Both the position numbers and the translations under genes were made by a program. From Brachycybe producta (Eukaryota; Arthropoda; Diplopoda; Playtdesmida; Andrognathidae), in NCBI GenBank assembly GCA_036925085.1, contig JAUPFP010000002.1, positions 3,147,820-3,211,819 of the forward strand: DNA of 64,000 nt, read 5' to 3'. This document shows, piece by piece, positions 1-14,300 of this stretch. The first letter of the stretch is position 1, and the number at the start of each line of letters is the position of its first letter. The notes under the pieces were generated by a model. The model was not told the origin of the DNA and searched no databases. It saw nothing but the letters and a program-made list of their open reading frames with translations.

Positions 1-172
1 GTAAGGCGGTATCTGCCCCAAACTATGAGGATCCAGACTTGAGTCCCGTAACAGGTGCTCTACACTGTTAAAATTATCACAACCTTTTGATTTTTATTTG
101 TTAGAGATTAATCACTTCCTTAATTTCTTCTTAAAAAGTGTGCAACATTGCAATTGTAAATTTTAATTTTAC

Positions 173-364
173 TTTTATAAGAGCACACACGTGAAGCACT
201 TCATTGTAACGTTCCTTGTCGAAGGCATCTCCGAAAACAATATTTTGTCTAATGGTTCCTGGAAAAATCCATGCATCCTGAGGCACATAAGATATTCTTC
301 CTTTTGTTGATATTTTTCCATTATGTAGGTACAATTCATGAAGCATTGCCATCAATAAGGAACT
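173..364 (-). CDS. ABCC4-like: ABCC exon: NBD1 Walker A end to Q-loop
   Basis: The acceptor is ttgttaag and the donor gtaaaatt; 64 codons in phase 0. The product starts SSLLMAMLHELYLHNGKIS and continues GRISYVPQDAWIFPGTIRQN, then IVFGDAFDKERY and HVCALIK. The Q-loop glutamine (VPQ) and the 'W-x-F-x-G-T-x-R-x-N-I' block typical of ABCC NBD1 are intact. The ABC signature and Walker B would be in the next exon, beyond position 1. Confidence 0.93.
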
Positions 365-2257
365 CTTAACAAATAATTAAACAATATGTAATTATTATCA
401 TATAACATGTATAATTTACAGTGAAAACCAGTTAAAAAACGAGAACGGGTTAAATATAAACTCGGATAACACGAAATATATATACTTTTGGTCTTGATAT
501 TCCTTCTATATAAACATTTTACTTTTAACGAAATTTTTACTTAACGCAAAAAAAAATCCGGTCCCTTCCATTTAGGATAAAACAGTTTCCACTGTAATCA
601 ACAATTAATTTTTGTTTTATTTTGGAAATTTTCGTTTTGATCATGATTTTGTTTGTTTTGTGACACCCTAACAAGTGGTTCCTAAAGGGTGTGCCACTTT
701 CTTGTTAAAATCATGACATGACTTACTAAAAAGAATTGTTAAAATGATTTTTAAAACAAGAATTTAAAACATAGAATTTAAAAAAAAAACTTCAAAATTA
801 AGTGACTTCTTAAGAAAATTGCTAATATAGACTGATGCTCCACTGAACTGCCTGCTTTATGGCTGGCTAGTTAGTGTGAGACTACAGACCATATCAGTCA
901 GATTGAGTATGGCTTCGCGGCTTTGATGACACAGTCTTTATTCCGAGGATGTGTCCTATTTTTCTGCTTGTGTATTGCAGCCTATTGTGTTTTTGGCTAG
1001 AGTGGAATCTCATATGACAGGCATCTCTGCCCAGCACTAACAGATGACCAAAACACTACTGATTAGAGACCTACGTAAAGCCCATGGGCCGGTGGACTTG
1101 GGCCGGCATTTTTATGTTAAAGGCCCATGGGCCTGGTGGGCTTTGTGGCTTTTTTTTCCCTCCACTTTTTTTCTCTCTCCCCTACCCTTTCCAACCTTTT
1201 CCCCTCTCCAATTTAATATCATGGGCTTCTTGGATGGCGAGAGCGCAACATAATCACTGGCGTAGCTAGGCACCCGCAGGACCCGCAACTGCGGGGGGGC
1301 GCAGCAGGTTTGGGGGCGCAAAAAACAAAATGAAAGTCGATTTATTTTCGAAAATAAATCGACTTTCATTTAATATTTACTTTTAAAAACTACATAGTTG
1401 CACTAGTAAATATTCATGGGAGGGGCGGGCAGTGGCGTAGCTAGGGACCCACCAGACCCGCAACTGCGGGGGGGGGGCGCAGGAAGTTTGGGGGCGCAAA
1501 AAACAAAATGAAAGTCGATGTATTTTCAAAAATAATTAAATAAATTAAGCAAGTGATTCCGAATCACTCGCTTAATTTATTCAGTTATTTTCAAATATAA
1601 ATCGATTTTCATTTCGTTTATTGTGCTTAGAAATTTTATAGGGGGGTACTATTTTGATGAACAGCGGAAAGGTCCGAACAACGGTACGAACATTCGGAAA
1701 AATAGTAGGAGCAGTCCGAAGGTTTGGTTTAGTAAAATTAAGTTGTTGCAGGGGGTCTGGGGGGCGCAGACCCCGACTTTTTTTTTAAAGAATTATTAAA
1801 TCAAATTAGTCCATTATTCCGACTGTTTTGTAATTTGTTCAATGGGAGGAACGGTCGGAAAAATGGACAAATTTGATTTAATAACGCTAAAAAAATGGGG
1901 GGCTGCGCCCCCCAGGCCCCCTGCAACAAGCTTCATTTTACTAAACCTAACCTTCCGACTGTTCTTACTGATCCGCCGTTCATCAAAATAGCACCTCCCC
2001 CCAGTATGAGGCTAAGTGGAGGAGGACTTAAAGGGAGCGCAACGTTTTAAGCAGCCCGGGGGGGGGCGCAAAGTTTTACGCGGCGGGGGGGGGGGGGGGG
2101 CGCAACCAAGCCTAGCTACGCCACTGAACATAATATTGACCTTGAGAAAAAAAAGCGGTTCATTTAAATTTATATAAATTCTGATGTGCTTACGCGTTTT
2201 TGTCCTTGTTTGCACAGCGTTACACATACAGGGAAGCAAAGAAAGATAGACGGGGCT

Positions 2258-2320
<63 letters not shown>

Positions 2321-5300
2321 TCCTTTGGAAAGTGTAGAAGGGGGAGAGAGAGAGAAAAATGGGAGGGGGTGAGGGGAAAAGGTTGGAAAGTGTAGAAGGG
2401 GAGAGAGAGAAAAGTGGGAGGGGTGAGGGGAAAAGGTTGGAAAGTGTGGAAGGGGGTGAGAAAGAAAAGTGGGAGGGGGTGAGGGGAAAAGGTTGGAAAG
2501 TTTAGAAGGTTGAGAGAGAAAAGTGGGAAGGGGTGACTGAAATTGAAATGAAAGGAGTAAAAAAAGGAAAAAACGACACGCATGCACACAATTGCCGGTG
2601 AATTTTGCTCCCGTCATTTATGACGGGTTACCCCACTAGTATATATATAATATCCCAGGTCTGTGTATGTGTGTGTGTGTGTGTGTGTGGAGTAACACTG
2701 TACAAAACCCTTGAAGCGCGTTGGAATTTATTATAAATTTAAATAAATGAAGAAATGAACAGCTTTTTTTTCAAGGTCAACTATATGTTGCAACCTTCCC
2801 ATCCAAGAACCCCATGATATTAAATTGGAAAGGGGAAAAGGTTGGAAAGTGTAGAAGAAGGTATAGAGAAATACGTGGAGGGTTGAAAAAAAGTGGTAGG
2901 GGGTGGCTGAAATTGAAATGAAAGGAGTAAAAAAGTGAATGAAACGACGCACATGAGCACACCAGAGAAAATGAAAAGCTCATTTTCTCTTTCAAATATA
3001 AAAAGGGGAGGGGATAATAGTAGCAAAATTAAACTACAGTTTATCACAGGCAATTGTGCCCAGCATTAGAATTTCTTTTGCTCAGCTGTTTTATGAACGT
3101 CATCAATTTCTAATTGGTTTGTTACTTGGTCTGACGTCATAAAAGGGTGGAGGAAAAGAAATTCTAAGGCAGGACACAATTGCCTGTGAATTTGGCTCCC
3201 GTCATTTATGACGGGTTACCCCACTAGTTATATATATAATATCCCAGGTGTGTGTGTGTGTGTGTGTGTGTAGTAACAAAAACCATTGAAGCACGTCGGA
3301 ATTTATATAAATTTCAATAAATGAACCGTTTTTTTTCTCAAGGTCAACTATATGTTGAACTCTTCCTTTGGAAAGTGTAGAAGGGAGAAGAGAGAGAGAG
3401 AAAAGTGGGAGGGGTGAGGAGAAAAGTTTGGAAAGTGTAGAAGGGGAGAGAGAAAAGTGGGATGGGGTGAGGGGGAAAAGGTTGGAAAGTGTAGAAGGGG
3501 AGAGAGAGAAAGAGAGAAAAGTGGGAGGGGGTGAGGGGGAAAAGGTTGGAAAGTGTAGAAGGGGAGAGAGAGAGAAAAGTGGGAGGGGGTGAGGGGGAAA
3601 AGGTTGGAAAGTGTAGAAGGGGAGAGAGAAAGAAAAGTGGGAGGGGGTGACTGAAATTGAAATGAAAGGAGTACAAAAAGGAACAAACGACGCACATGCA
3701 CACACGAGAGAAAATGAAAATCTCATTTTCTCTTTAAAATATAAAAAAGGGGAGGGGATAATAGTAGCAAAATTAAACTAGAATTTATCATGGGCAATTG
3801 TGCCCAGCATTAGAATTTCTTTTGCTCCACCCTTTTATGAACGTAATCAATTTCTAATTGGTTTGTTACTTGGTCTGACGTCATAAAAGGGCGGAGTAAA
3901 AGAAATTCTAATGCTGGGCACAATTGTCTGTGTATTTTGCTCCCTGTGTATTTTGCTGTGTATTAAGCCCGTATATCCTTTGCAATTATATACATATAAA
4001 CATATATATATATATATATATGTAATGTATATAATTGCAATTGTGAAATCTGGGATTGATTTGACTAATGCGACTTCATGATCAAAACTATGTCCGAGTA
4101 ATGGGTCGTATGGGGGATTCATAGTATGGTGACGATTTACCTTTCCACTACCTACAGTTCCTGTGATGATATGAAGGCTTGATTCACGAATAGAAAGTGA
4201 GACGTCCTTTAGTCCAAAACCAGAGCTATCCTGAAATAAAACTTAGTATAAGTTATTAAGGTGGCTGAATAGATATTTATTTTGCTTTTGTCTCTCCGGA
4301 TGGTGCAACTGCTGTGAATAATGCTATGCTCCATACACGTTTTTTTTTGGAAGATATGGACGCAAATACTTCAAGCGAACGTTTTTTTTAGAAACAACAT
4401 TACAAAAAAAATTCAAATTGTTTTCCAAAATTAGAATAGTAAAATATTATGCTTTAACGTTTTTTTCATGGCAATATCTTACAAAATAAACGTTTGAAAA
4501 TGACCCTTTTTTGGATTTTCCGTTGAGATTTCATAAAAAACTATAATCTGCCTTTTTCAAACTGTCACAAAAAGTTTATTTTTAAAGATATCATCAATAA
4601 GAAAAAATCGTTTAGCATTATCACCAACTATTCTAGTTTCTAAAACACTGAAGTTTTTTTGTAATGTTTTTTTTTTTCCTGAAAAACGTTCGCTTGAAAA
4701 AAAAAATGTTTTCAAAATCGCGGTTGGGACAAAGAGGCCTCCTCTAATAAGTATTAAAGACCCTCCTGTCATTAGACTATAGACATATTACACATCATCT
4801 CTCCGTTCTCAAGAGTATACAGGGTACACAGTATGTCGTGTCACATATGAATAAACTGGTCTAGTCAGTTGGCCCGGTTTTTCGTCGCTTGAATACTCAA
4901 ATACAACTGCCGATGCAAACCGTCGCAACTCGGAGCTTAATCGACTGTCTTCCATGACCTCCTCCGCCTCCAGTGGCCATTTGTGTCCACTCAGTGTTGT
5001 CACGTATGCCTAAGTCTCCCACGTGCCGTCATTTTCTATGGAAGTTCACATTCGACAAGATATTGGGGTGGGGTGTCTGGCCCAGCTCCACACTAGCATA
5101 CATCCTTATCACGTAGGTGAAATCGGAAGAGGTAGAAAGAGACCTTCTACTGTATATAGAAAATAAGAGCCATGCTGGCACGCTATCCAGGAAGATGTAT
5201 TACAAAATAAATATTAATATGAATAAATTAATATAATTAAATATTAATTTCTAGATAAATATTTTAATTTAATTTGTTGATAATAATTGTGCATTGACTG

Positions 5301-8300
5301 GCTGTACAATTGTATTACTTTTGTCCAAGAGATGTTAGCGTTTTCCATTATAATTCCTGGTTGTAAAAGTGCCATCTTCTCCGTACTAGAATTTGTTCCG
5401 CAGATATTTTCAGTCAAATTAAGAATATTCTATGAAATATATTTATTAATTAGTTTTGCATTAGTTTTTCATAAAGTATTGCTGAATTGCAGTCACCAAA
5501 GATTTAAGTTAGTATGGAAAACCGGGGTTAACTTGGCTAGACAGGCTGACTGAACCCCCACCCCCTCCTCGCCCTCACGAAAAACACAACACAATACACA
5601 TCAGTGGCGCAACCAGGGTTCTCGTCTGCGAGGAGCTAATGGATATTATCGATCCCAGTGATTGAAATGGTTTGTAGAATTTTATATTAATTATTAAATA
5701 AACCCAGTTCTTGGCAGTAATTACTTATTAAAGATCAATTATCAATTTTCCAGATTTAAAAAAAAAAGTTCTGGATTGCAGAATACGTTCTGCGAGCGTA
5801 GCGAAATTTCTTCTAGGATTTCCGTTTATTTTTATTTTCTGCGTTTTAGGCAGTTCTACAGTCCCGACAGAAAAAAAAAACTTTTCTTTTTGTTATTGCC
5901 GCTCCCAAAAAAGCCCCACCCTCGCTACGCCACTGATGTTATTTTAAGAGGCTACATCACAAAATCTGCGCAAAGAGTGCTAGCATCGTTTTTCTATTGA
6001 GCCCATAGACCCAATGTTAAAGAAAAAAATGTTAATTTTTAAAATACACACAGTCGCGGCAATATGTTTATTTTTCATATTTAAAGTTGTCCATTATTAA
6101 GTTTTCAAACTGCAATATGTGCACCTTAAACATATGCTGATTGAGTGATAGAATGACAAAAAAAATGGTAAGTGCGGTTCTATTTTTAAAAAGTATTTCC
6201 AAATCGCGAATTTCTAACTTATGTTAAACTCCATTGAGTACGCGCTCATAAGCAAAGAAAACATCCATTAAAATGCTCGTACAAATAACTAAAATTAATT
6301 TTAAAAAACCACAATTAAATCACAGAGAAGCCAACACATTGGCGCACGTGCTGATTTTTTTTTTCTGTTTTTTTTTTTAAATTATTTTTACGTATTTTTA
6401 CGAGCATTTTAATGGATGTTTTTTTTTTCTTATTTGGACGTACACAATGGAGTTTAACGTGAGTTAGAAGTTCGCGATTTGGAATTACTTTTTAAAAATA
6501 TAATCGCACTCAACAATTTTTTGTCATTCTATCACGCGATCAGCATATATTTAAGGTGCACATTGCACTTTGAAAACTTCATATTGGACAACTTTAAATA
6601 TGAACAATGAACATATTGCCTCCAATGTGTATTTTAAAAATTAACATTTATTCTTTAACATAGGGTCTATGGGTTCAATAGAAAAAGGATGCTAGAGCTC
6701 TTAGTGGAGATTTGTCGAAGTAATTTTGTGATGTAGCCCCTTAAGTCGCATAAGGACCTGTGAGTTTTTGAGGCTATTTTCTACTAAACATAGGTATTGC
6801 CATATATAGCCTAAATGGTTTGGATTTTTTTTTTCTATTTTGGAACAACGAACAGCCCCCCTCCTTCCCACCGTCTCAGGAATAAATTGTATTTTTACAT
6901 TGTATTTTTGCATTATGAATAGACTATAATTGACCGCACTGTAATTGAAAACTTGAGAACTACCATACCTCCAAACGTGTCATGGCTATCATTGATTCGG
7001 CGATAAATGGTATTTCTTTTGACAAATGATTTGTTAGTCTTGTCCGCAAACTTGCGAAGACTGCAGTAGTGACAAATACTAAACTTGGTGTAATTAAGGC
7101 TCCGATCAAATAATTGGTGACAAGTATTGGAAGAATTCCTAGTTTTGACGATGTTAAGAAATTGGTTATGTTGATAGTCCTTAATAAGGACACTTTTGTT
7201 ACATGTTTCATCTCTAGTCTAAAATAAGAAATATTTTTAAATTAGTTTAGGCTAATACCTAGTACACACGAGTTAAATGAATTGAAATTAAATGCGTTTC
7301 GGTGAATTATACGGAATCCAGTTAAGGACATGAACCAAATAAAAATTGACTTTATTATTAATATTTAAAATTGAAACACTAAATCAATATTTTGTCAGTA
7401 GTTTATATATTACATTTAAGTATTGTAACACCCAGTAACTCCCGATCCCGCCAAAACCATAACCTGGGGGATAAACAACTCCTGCATGTCCCTCCCTCCT
7501 CTCTGACTCATACTTCTGACTCATATCGAAGTGGCGGATTGATACTCTTAGGACCATGGTCACTTGGACCTGGTTACACCTCGTAGGTGTACACAGGTCC
7601 AAGGTTTAAAAGGATTGTGTTCCTCTTTGTTCGTGGTCCTTCTCTTTGCTCAACTTTGTTTGTATTACGTAGATTCTTATCCGTACCACATCATGGGCAC
7701 GAGGACGCACCTTTAATCAATAATATTCATTCTTGTACTCTTGATGTTTCTGAGCAAAGGTGTATAAAAGCGTTACAATGAGAAACTGCATTGTCTTTAT
7801 GTCTGGAAACTAATACTTCTCTAAACAGGCCGGAGACACCATAAGGCAAGGAGACATACAGATCGTGGAGCAGCTACAGCATCTTCAATCGGTAACAACA
7901 AAGGAAGATGCATATCAGCATCAACCAGGAGAGATGGCCACCATCCTTCTGCAAAGATTACACCCCTGCACAGAAGGATGATCGCAATCGATCGCCATCC
8001 AACTACTTCTGTATCTCGAATCTTCCTCTTGCAGTCACCGCGCGACCAGGAGACGAAACGAGTTGCAGAAAACATCATCATGAAGTTTGTATTTTTATAA
8101 GGTCGACATCAAAAGCTCACAGTATTAACTCAATATTTTCAGATAATTAACCTGAATAAATTGAATTCGACATATTGTTTGTTTGCCCTTCACAGGGTTC
8201 TGTAGAACACATTATTTAAATGCATTTAATACCTAGTACACACCTGATAATTTAAATGCATTTAAATAATAAACGTGTTCTACAGAGCCCTCTGTGAAGG

Positions 8301-11300
8301 ACAAACAAACATTAAGTCGAATGCAATTTATTCAGTTAATAATCTGAAAATATTGAGTTAATACTTAAATATAATAATATAAACTATTGACAAATTATTT
8401 ATTTAGTATTTCAATTTAAAATATTAATAATAAAGTCGATTTTTATTTGGTTCATGTCCTTAACTGAATTCCGTATAATTCATCTAAACACATTTAATTT
8501 GAATTCGTTTAACTCATGTGTGTACAAGGTATAACAAACATGCAGGATACTGGTTAAATTTTATTACTGAAAATAATTACTAAATTATCAGTTTAAATAA
8601 TTATACATACCGGTACGTTTAACATTAACTTAGCTTACTTTCTTTTTTCTTCAATGATGTTAGCAAATGAAGTTTCCCAAGTGAACATTTTAATTGCTCT
8701 AATGTCGGATAACATTCCATGTGTTGCCTTTAAACGTTCGTCTGTCAACGCTACTATTTTGTTTCTATAATTTAGGAAGGAATTAAAAAACATATATATT
8801 TATTCAAAATATGCTAATTGTTATGTTTGTGTATTGAAGAAGTACTACTAAATGATTTTGTTAAATGTAAAATTGATGTGGTCCTTTATAAGAACTATTA
8901 ACTTACACTGATCGAGGGTCATAAGTAGAGCTCGGATTTTAATCCAATATCAAGCGGATGTTTCTCAATCTGTTGCCCAAAGTGCCAACATGCAATCATG
9001 CTAATAATTGCAACTGCAATTATGCTTTTTTTCTAATTAAAAAGGCTGGTCTCATTTAGAGTTCTAGCCCCTAACGAGTGTTTTTGATTAGAAAAAAACA
9101 TAACTGTTGGTTGACTGTCACTTCACAAGTGGCCCTTGGACCACAAATTGAGAAATATTTGCTTGATATTGCATAAAAATCCGAGTCTTAATCATAGTTT
9201 GTAATTTTACATAATTAATAAGCAACATAACTATTTTTTATTAAATTTGAAACAATTTTTTTATTAAATTTAAATTTAAACAATTTTTTATTAAATTTAA
9301 TTAATTTATTTTTTATTAAATTTAATTAATTTATTTTTTATTAAATTTAAACAATTTTTTTTATTAGATTTAAACAATTTATAACATTTTAATAGATTTA
9401 CGCAATTTATAACATTTTAATAGATTCAAGATATTTACAACTTTATTATAGAAAACTATATGGTTAAATCACAAGTCACTTTATTGTTTAATTAAAAATT
9501 GTAATTACCGTATTTTCTTATGTATTTTTCCTTGTAGGATGCAATACATTGTAAGAAGCATCAGAGCAACAAATCCTCCTATAACACAAGGTCCAAACAG
9601 CCACACAAGAAATAGCAGTAAAATGACCAATGATATTGGTTCAATTATAGGGCTTCCCAGGTATGTTGCTGCCTAAGAAGACATATTTTTTTATTACATA
9701 TTCTATTATGAAATATGTGGTGGTGGTGCATCTAAAATGTGTTGTTTAACACTGCATAAAAATTTATTTCTATTCATTTCAAACATCATTAATGAATATT
9801 TCCAGAGTGTCTTTTGCAATGATAATAACAATGATAAACATCATTTGTATTCCTTATGTGCAGGCATACCAGAAATAATAATAAATCCCATTGGGTTGCA
9901 GAACCTGTTTTACAACCTAGATGTTAACAAGTCATCAGGTCCAGATCATATTTCACCTAGGTTATTGAAAGGATTGGCTACAGAAGTCAGCCCATTCCTA
10001 AGTATTCCTTTCCAAACATCCCTAACTAGCTTATCCAAAGCTTATTAAAGAAACGAGTGCTAGAACTGATGCATATTTGTGATCTTTCTTTCCAAATGTA
10101 TTATGACTATGGAATACTCTTCCAGCACATAGTTCTGTGTTAGGACGAGTTCAATTTGACAATGATGTCTATGTCTCGTCTCAGTGACAACCGTTTGTGA
10201 TTGGAAATTGTTCCCTCTCCCCCTGGCCACATGGTTTTCAAGCTGATTGCAGGTGTACTGAGTTGAATTGAATTTTTATTAGTTTCATTAATTTCAAATC
10301 TTGGTACTTTTTCTTTGCTTTGTCTGTATATTTTGATTGGTGTGATTCTTTTAAGTTTCTGAGTGAATAAAAAGTAAACATTTATGTAATTAATCAATTC
10401 AAGCACAACCAGTTTTACCTTGTTTGAAATTATGCTAGTAAGTATGATTTCACGGAAAGTGTGAAGCTAGCATTATGCAAGATAGTTGTAACATACTGTA
10501 TTTTGCCTTCCATTTATTGCCATAGCCTTGGGGTCCCTCGTGCCCCGTTTCAGCCCCTTCTATTACCCTCTAAGACCCCAAAGTATCAAGTCACATTCTG
10601 GTTCCGGTATCGGCAGATGGATATCCATCGAGGCACGGTCTCTTAGGCATGGGTGCACCTGGGGGCACCTGTGTAGGTGCACACAGGCCCTCGGTATAAA
10701 GGTCTGTGTTTTAATAGATTCTCTGTCCATTCTTTGATATCGAAACTATGAAATAACTAATTCAACGGTCCGGTGGCTAAGTAACGCCACGCTTGTAACT
10801 CTTCTCTATTTGATGCACCTTCGATGATTGTGTACATTAAATAAGTAACTCGACAATCTACATTCATCTCGCCTGACTTCTATTTATTTTCTTCATTACT
10901 TTTAAAAGTAATGAATTACAATTACAAATTACATCAATAACAATGTAATTACTGCAATTACAATTAGCAGATTTAAAAAAAAGAAATTAATAACAATTAC
11001 TAATTTTCTCAAAATAATTTTAATTATATTTCAAAAAAAAAAAAAGATTTTTATTATTTCCCATGCAATCAATTTTTTGAACTTCGATTGTCATAAGCAT
11101 ACACTCATATATGGAAATGTTCCAAACACGCTCACTGTGAGTTAGCCTAACATTTTTTTTTATAATTGTGCCATTGCACAATAAATATGAAAACAATGTT
11201 GTCCTGCAGACTTCACTTAGGAATATGTTCCACGCAACAAATCCGTGTTGTTCTTCTGATTCACTGTACAACGAATTTTTTAAGCTGCATATTTTCATAA

Positions 11301-14300
11301 TAAGTTAATAACTAATTTATGAAGCTAGAATTTTGAGATTAGAAATGACACACTGACATGGGGAAAATGAGTTTAAAATTAAGATTCATGGCTTACTTTG
11401 CTGAGCTTTTCAAAAGTGCAAAAAACGTTTTAACTATTCACCAATATCGGTTTGTTTCGCTCCCCTACAATAGACTGAGATAGAAAAAAGCCCAAAAAAG
11501 TGGTTTTTGAGTTGTGCGACTCTAATTAGCCGAGGTGCGACATGTGTTCTATTTTTCATCAGTCGAAATTTTCAAAAAGTGGAAGTTTTTGCCTCAGTGG
11601 AAACAAGGCGTAAGGCCTTGTTTCCACTTGGGGGGGGGGGGGGGTAAAAATTTGAACTTTTTGGAAAATTTCGACTAGTGAAAAATAGAATAAACGTGGC
11701 CTCCGCCCATTCACTATAATAGGCAAAAGGCCACGTGTGTTCAATTTTTCATCAGTTAAAATTTAAAAAAAAAGTTCAAATTTTCATCCCAATGGAAACA
11801 AGGCCTATAAGGGTCCATTTTATACAGATACGTAACGACTACGGGATAAGCAGGGCACGAGCCTTATATATGCACATAGGAGACCCCCTAGGGACGAGAC
11901 CGTGCAACGACTTTCTTTGTTCTAAAAATCGTGCAAATCGAGTAGGGATTGGATAACAAACTAGAACACTGGCAATTAGAAAACGGGATGAACAGAAGTT
12001 GGCTCCGCCCTTTTTATGATGAACGGCAACTTCTAATCGGTTGGTTGTGTGGTTCGACGTTAAAAAGGGCGGGAGCATGTGACGTCAGACTACATAACCA
12101 ACCAGTTAGAAGTTGCTTTCGGAGAAAAGTTCTGTTCATCCCGTTTTCTAATTGCCTGTAACTAGAACTAGGACGAGAACTGAAAGAGATTTCGGGGAAA
12201 AAAAAATATCTGGCAACGATAGCTGAGCGATCAGAGACCCGGCCGTTCGTGAAACAGACGAGTTCGGATGTCAATTTAAGCAATTCTATTGAAAAACCTC
12301 GAACAATATTTTGGCTCGGACTCGTGTCCTGCTCTGCACGTTCCTATATAATTGGGCCAATTAATTAGAAGCATCTTCTGTATTGAAAATGTTCATTATA
12401 ATTGTGATGTTTTATAATTTTATTATCTGTTTTATGGTATTGTTTTATTTTAATAAGAAATTTTGTAACCATTTTTTCATATTGTTTTTTTTTTTATCCT
12501 TTCATTTTACGTCATGTTTTTTTATGACAATGATTATGAAACTCACATTGACACTATTTTTTTAAAGTTTGTTAAAAAAAAAACTTTAAAGCCGGTATTA
12601 CACTAGCAACTTTTAATGCAATAAAATGTGCAATGTGACATGCAACTTCAGTGTTTATAGTTTGATATGACATGCAACCTGATAAAACTTTCCTTTTAAC
12701 TAGTGTCAAACTCAGTCTCATTGAGTTGAACAGGTTCAACTTTAAGAGACTTTTCAAGTAAACTTTCTGACAAACAACCAATCAGGCCGTTTACCGAAAA
12801 TGACATATGTAACACTGAACGAATTTTCGGTTTCATGACTTCGGGGTTTATGAACTTCCTGTTAGTTGATCACAATATGGACAAACCAAGGGGTGCAGAC
12901 ATTGAAGAAAATCATGTATGATTTTCACTTAAGTTTCACAGCAGATCATGTGGATGGAAAGTCATTTTAGTTTTTAGCTGCGATTTTACTGGATATCCAG
13001 ATAGTCCAGTCAACGAAGAGGTTGTAGAGAACATGGTCGGGAACAGAATTTTTGACTTCAGGGCTGTGTTTGGAGTAGTTAGGAGGTAAACATACTAAAA
13101 GTCCCCTGACCTACGAGGTGAGAGGGGTGCAGTGGGGCACATAGGTCACTTTTTTGGGTTTTCGCATATATCTCAAAAATGGTGCATCGTAGCGAAAACC
13201 TCTATTCAAAATGAAAGCTAACAAAATTTCCTACAAGATTGTTACTATTCATTTTTTCTATTCCCAATAGCATTCGAGATATCTGCTATCGAAAATCGCA
13301 AATTTTCAAAAAAGGCTTTTTTGCCTCATGCTTTTCGACAAACTTTGCTTTCTAGCACCTCAGCCCTTAGTTTCACAGAAATGTCCTCGGAATAGAGGTT
13401 GTAGAGCATTAAATTCCCTTTAAAATGAGTCATTATTTGTTATTTTATCTTCAAATGATCAAACTTAATAGCAGTTTAAAATTTTCTGTACATTTTGAGA
13501 TTCTGAAACTTAATAACTCTCGTTATTTAAGGGTTACATCTTTGTATATAAGCTGTATTATTGTGTATTTACATCGTGAAACCTGTGAAGAAGGTAATTG
13601 TATAATAAACAACCATTATTAAAATTGCATTTATTAAAAATCCAATCACATAAAGGCAAGCATTGTACATGTAATGGCAAATACATTACTCGACTACACT
13701 ACTGTTAATTTTAAGTATCGTAACATTTTCGCTACGATGCACCATTTTCGAGATATAAGCAAAAAACCAAAAAAAATGACCTTCTACGTGCCCCTTTGCA
13801 CCCCGCTCACCTCATATGTCCGGAGATTTTTACTCCAAACACAGCCCTGAAGTCAAACATTTTGTTCTGACCATGTCCTCTACACCCCCTTTTTGAGCAT
13901 TCATTGACTGGACTAAGAATAGAATTGAAATTTTAAAATTCAGTGAAATGCGGATTAAAAGTAAAATGACTTTTGATACCATACGAGATTCACCCGAATG
14001 TTGGCCTCTTGACATCAACTGAAGTTTTGAAAACTTTGATCGCACAACTAGGTTGCATAGTGTGATATAGAAGTTTATCACAAAGTTCTAGTTGCAAGTC
14101 ACATCACAGGTTGCATTGCAAGTTGAATTGCATTAGAGGTTGCTAGTGTAATACCGGCTTAACATAGTTAAAAATTTGCAATTTTGAAATATTTTTTTTT
14201 AAATCGAAGCACACTTTCCAATTTTCTCGCCGTTCTAGCACTATGTAAACATTTACTTAAAGTGCACATTGCACTTTAAACCATCAAAATCGGACAACTT

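Noticed and set aside
1..70. Possible next ABCC exon at the left edge
   Set aside because: No minus-strand frame matches the expected NBD1 continuation (LSGGQ or Walker B), so it was not called.
2012..3726. Long Pro/Ser/Phe/Leu-rich ORFs on the minus strand
   Set aside because: They arise from the CT/GA-rich minisatellite of the Helitron-like repeat; several overlapping frames are open at once.
4809..5003. 64-aa minus-strand ORF in the ABCC intron
   Set aside because: The exons on either side join in phase without it, and it has no ABC motif.
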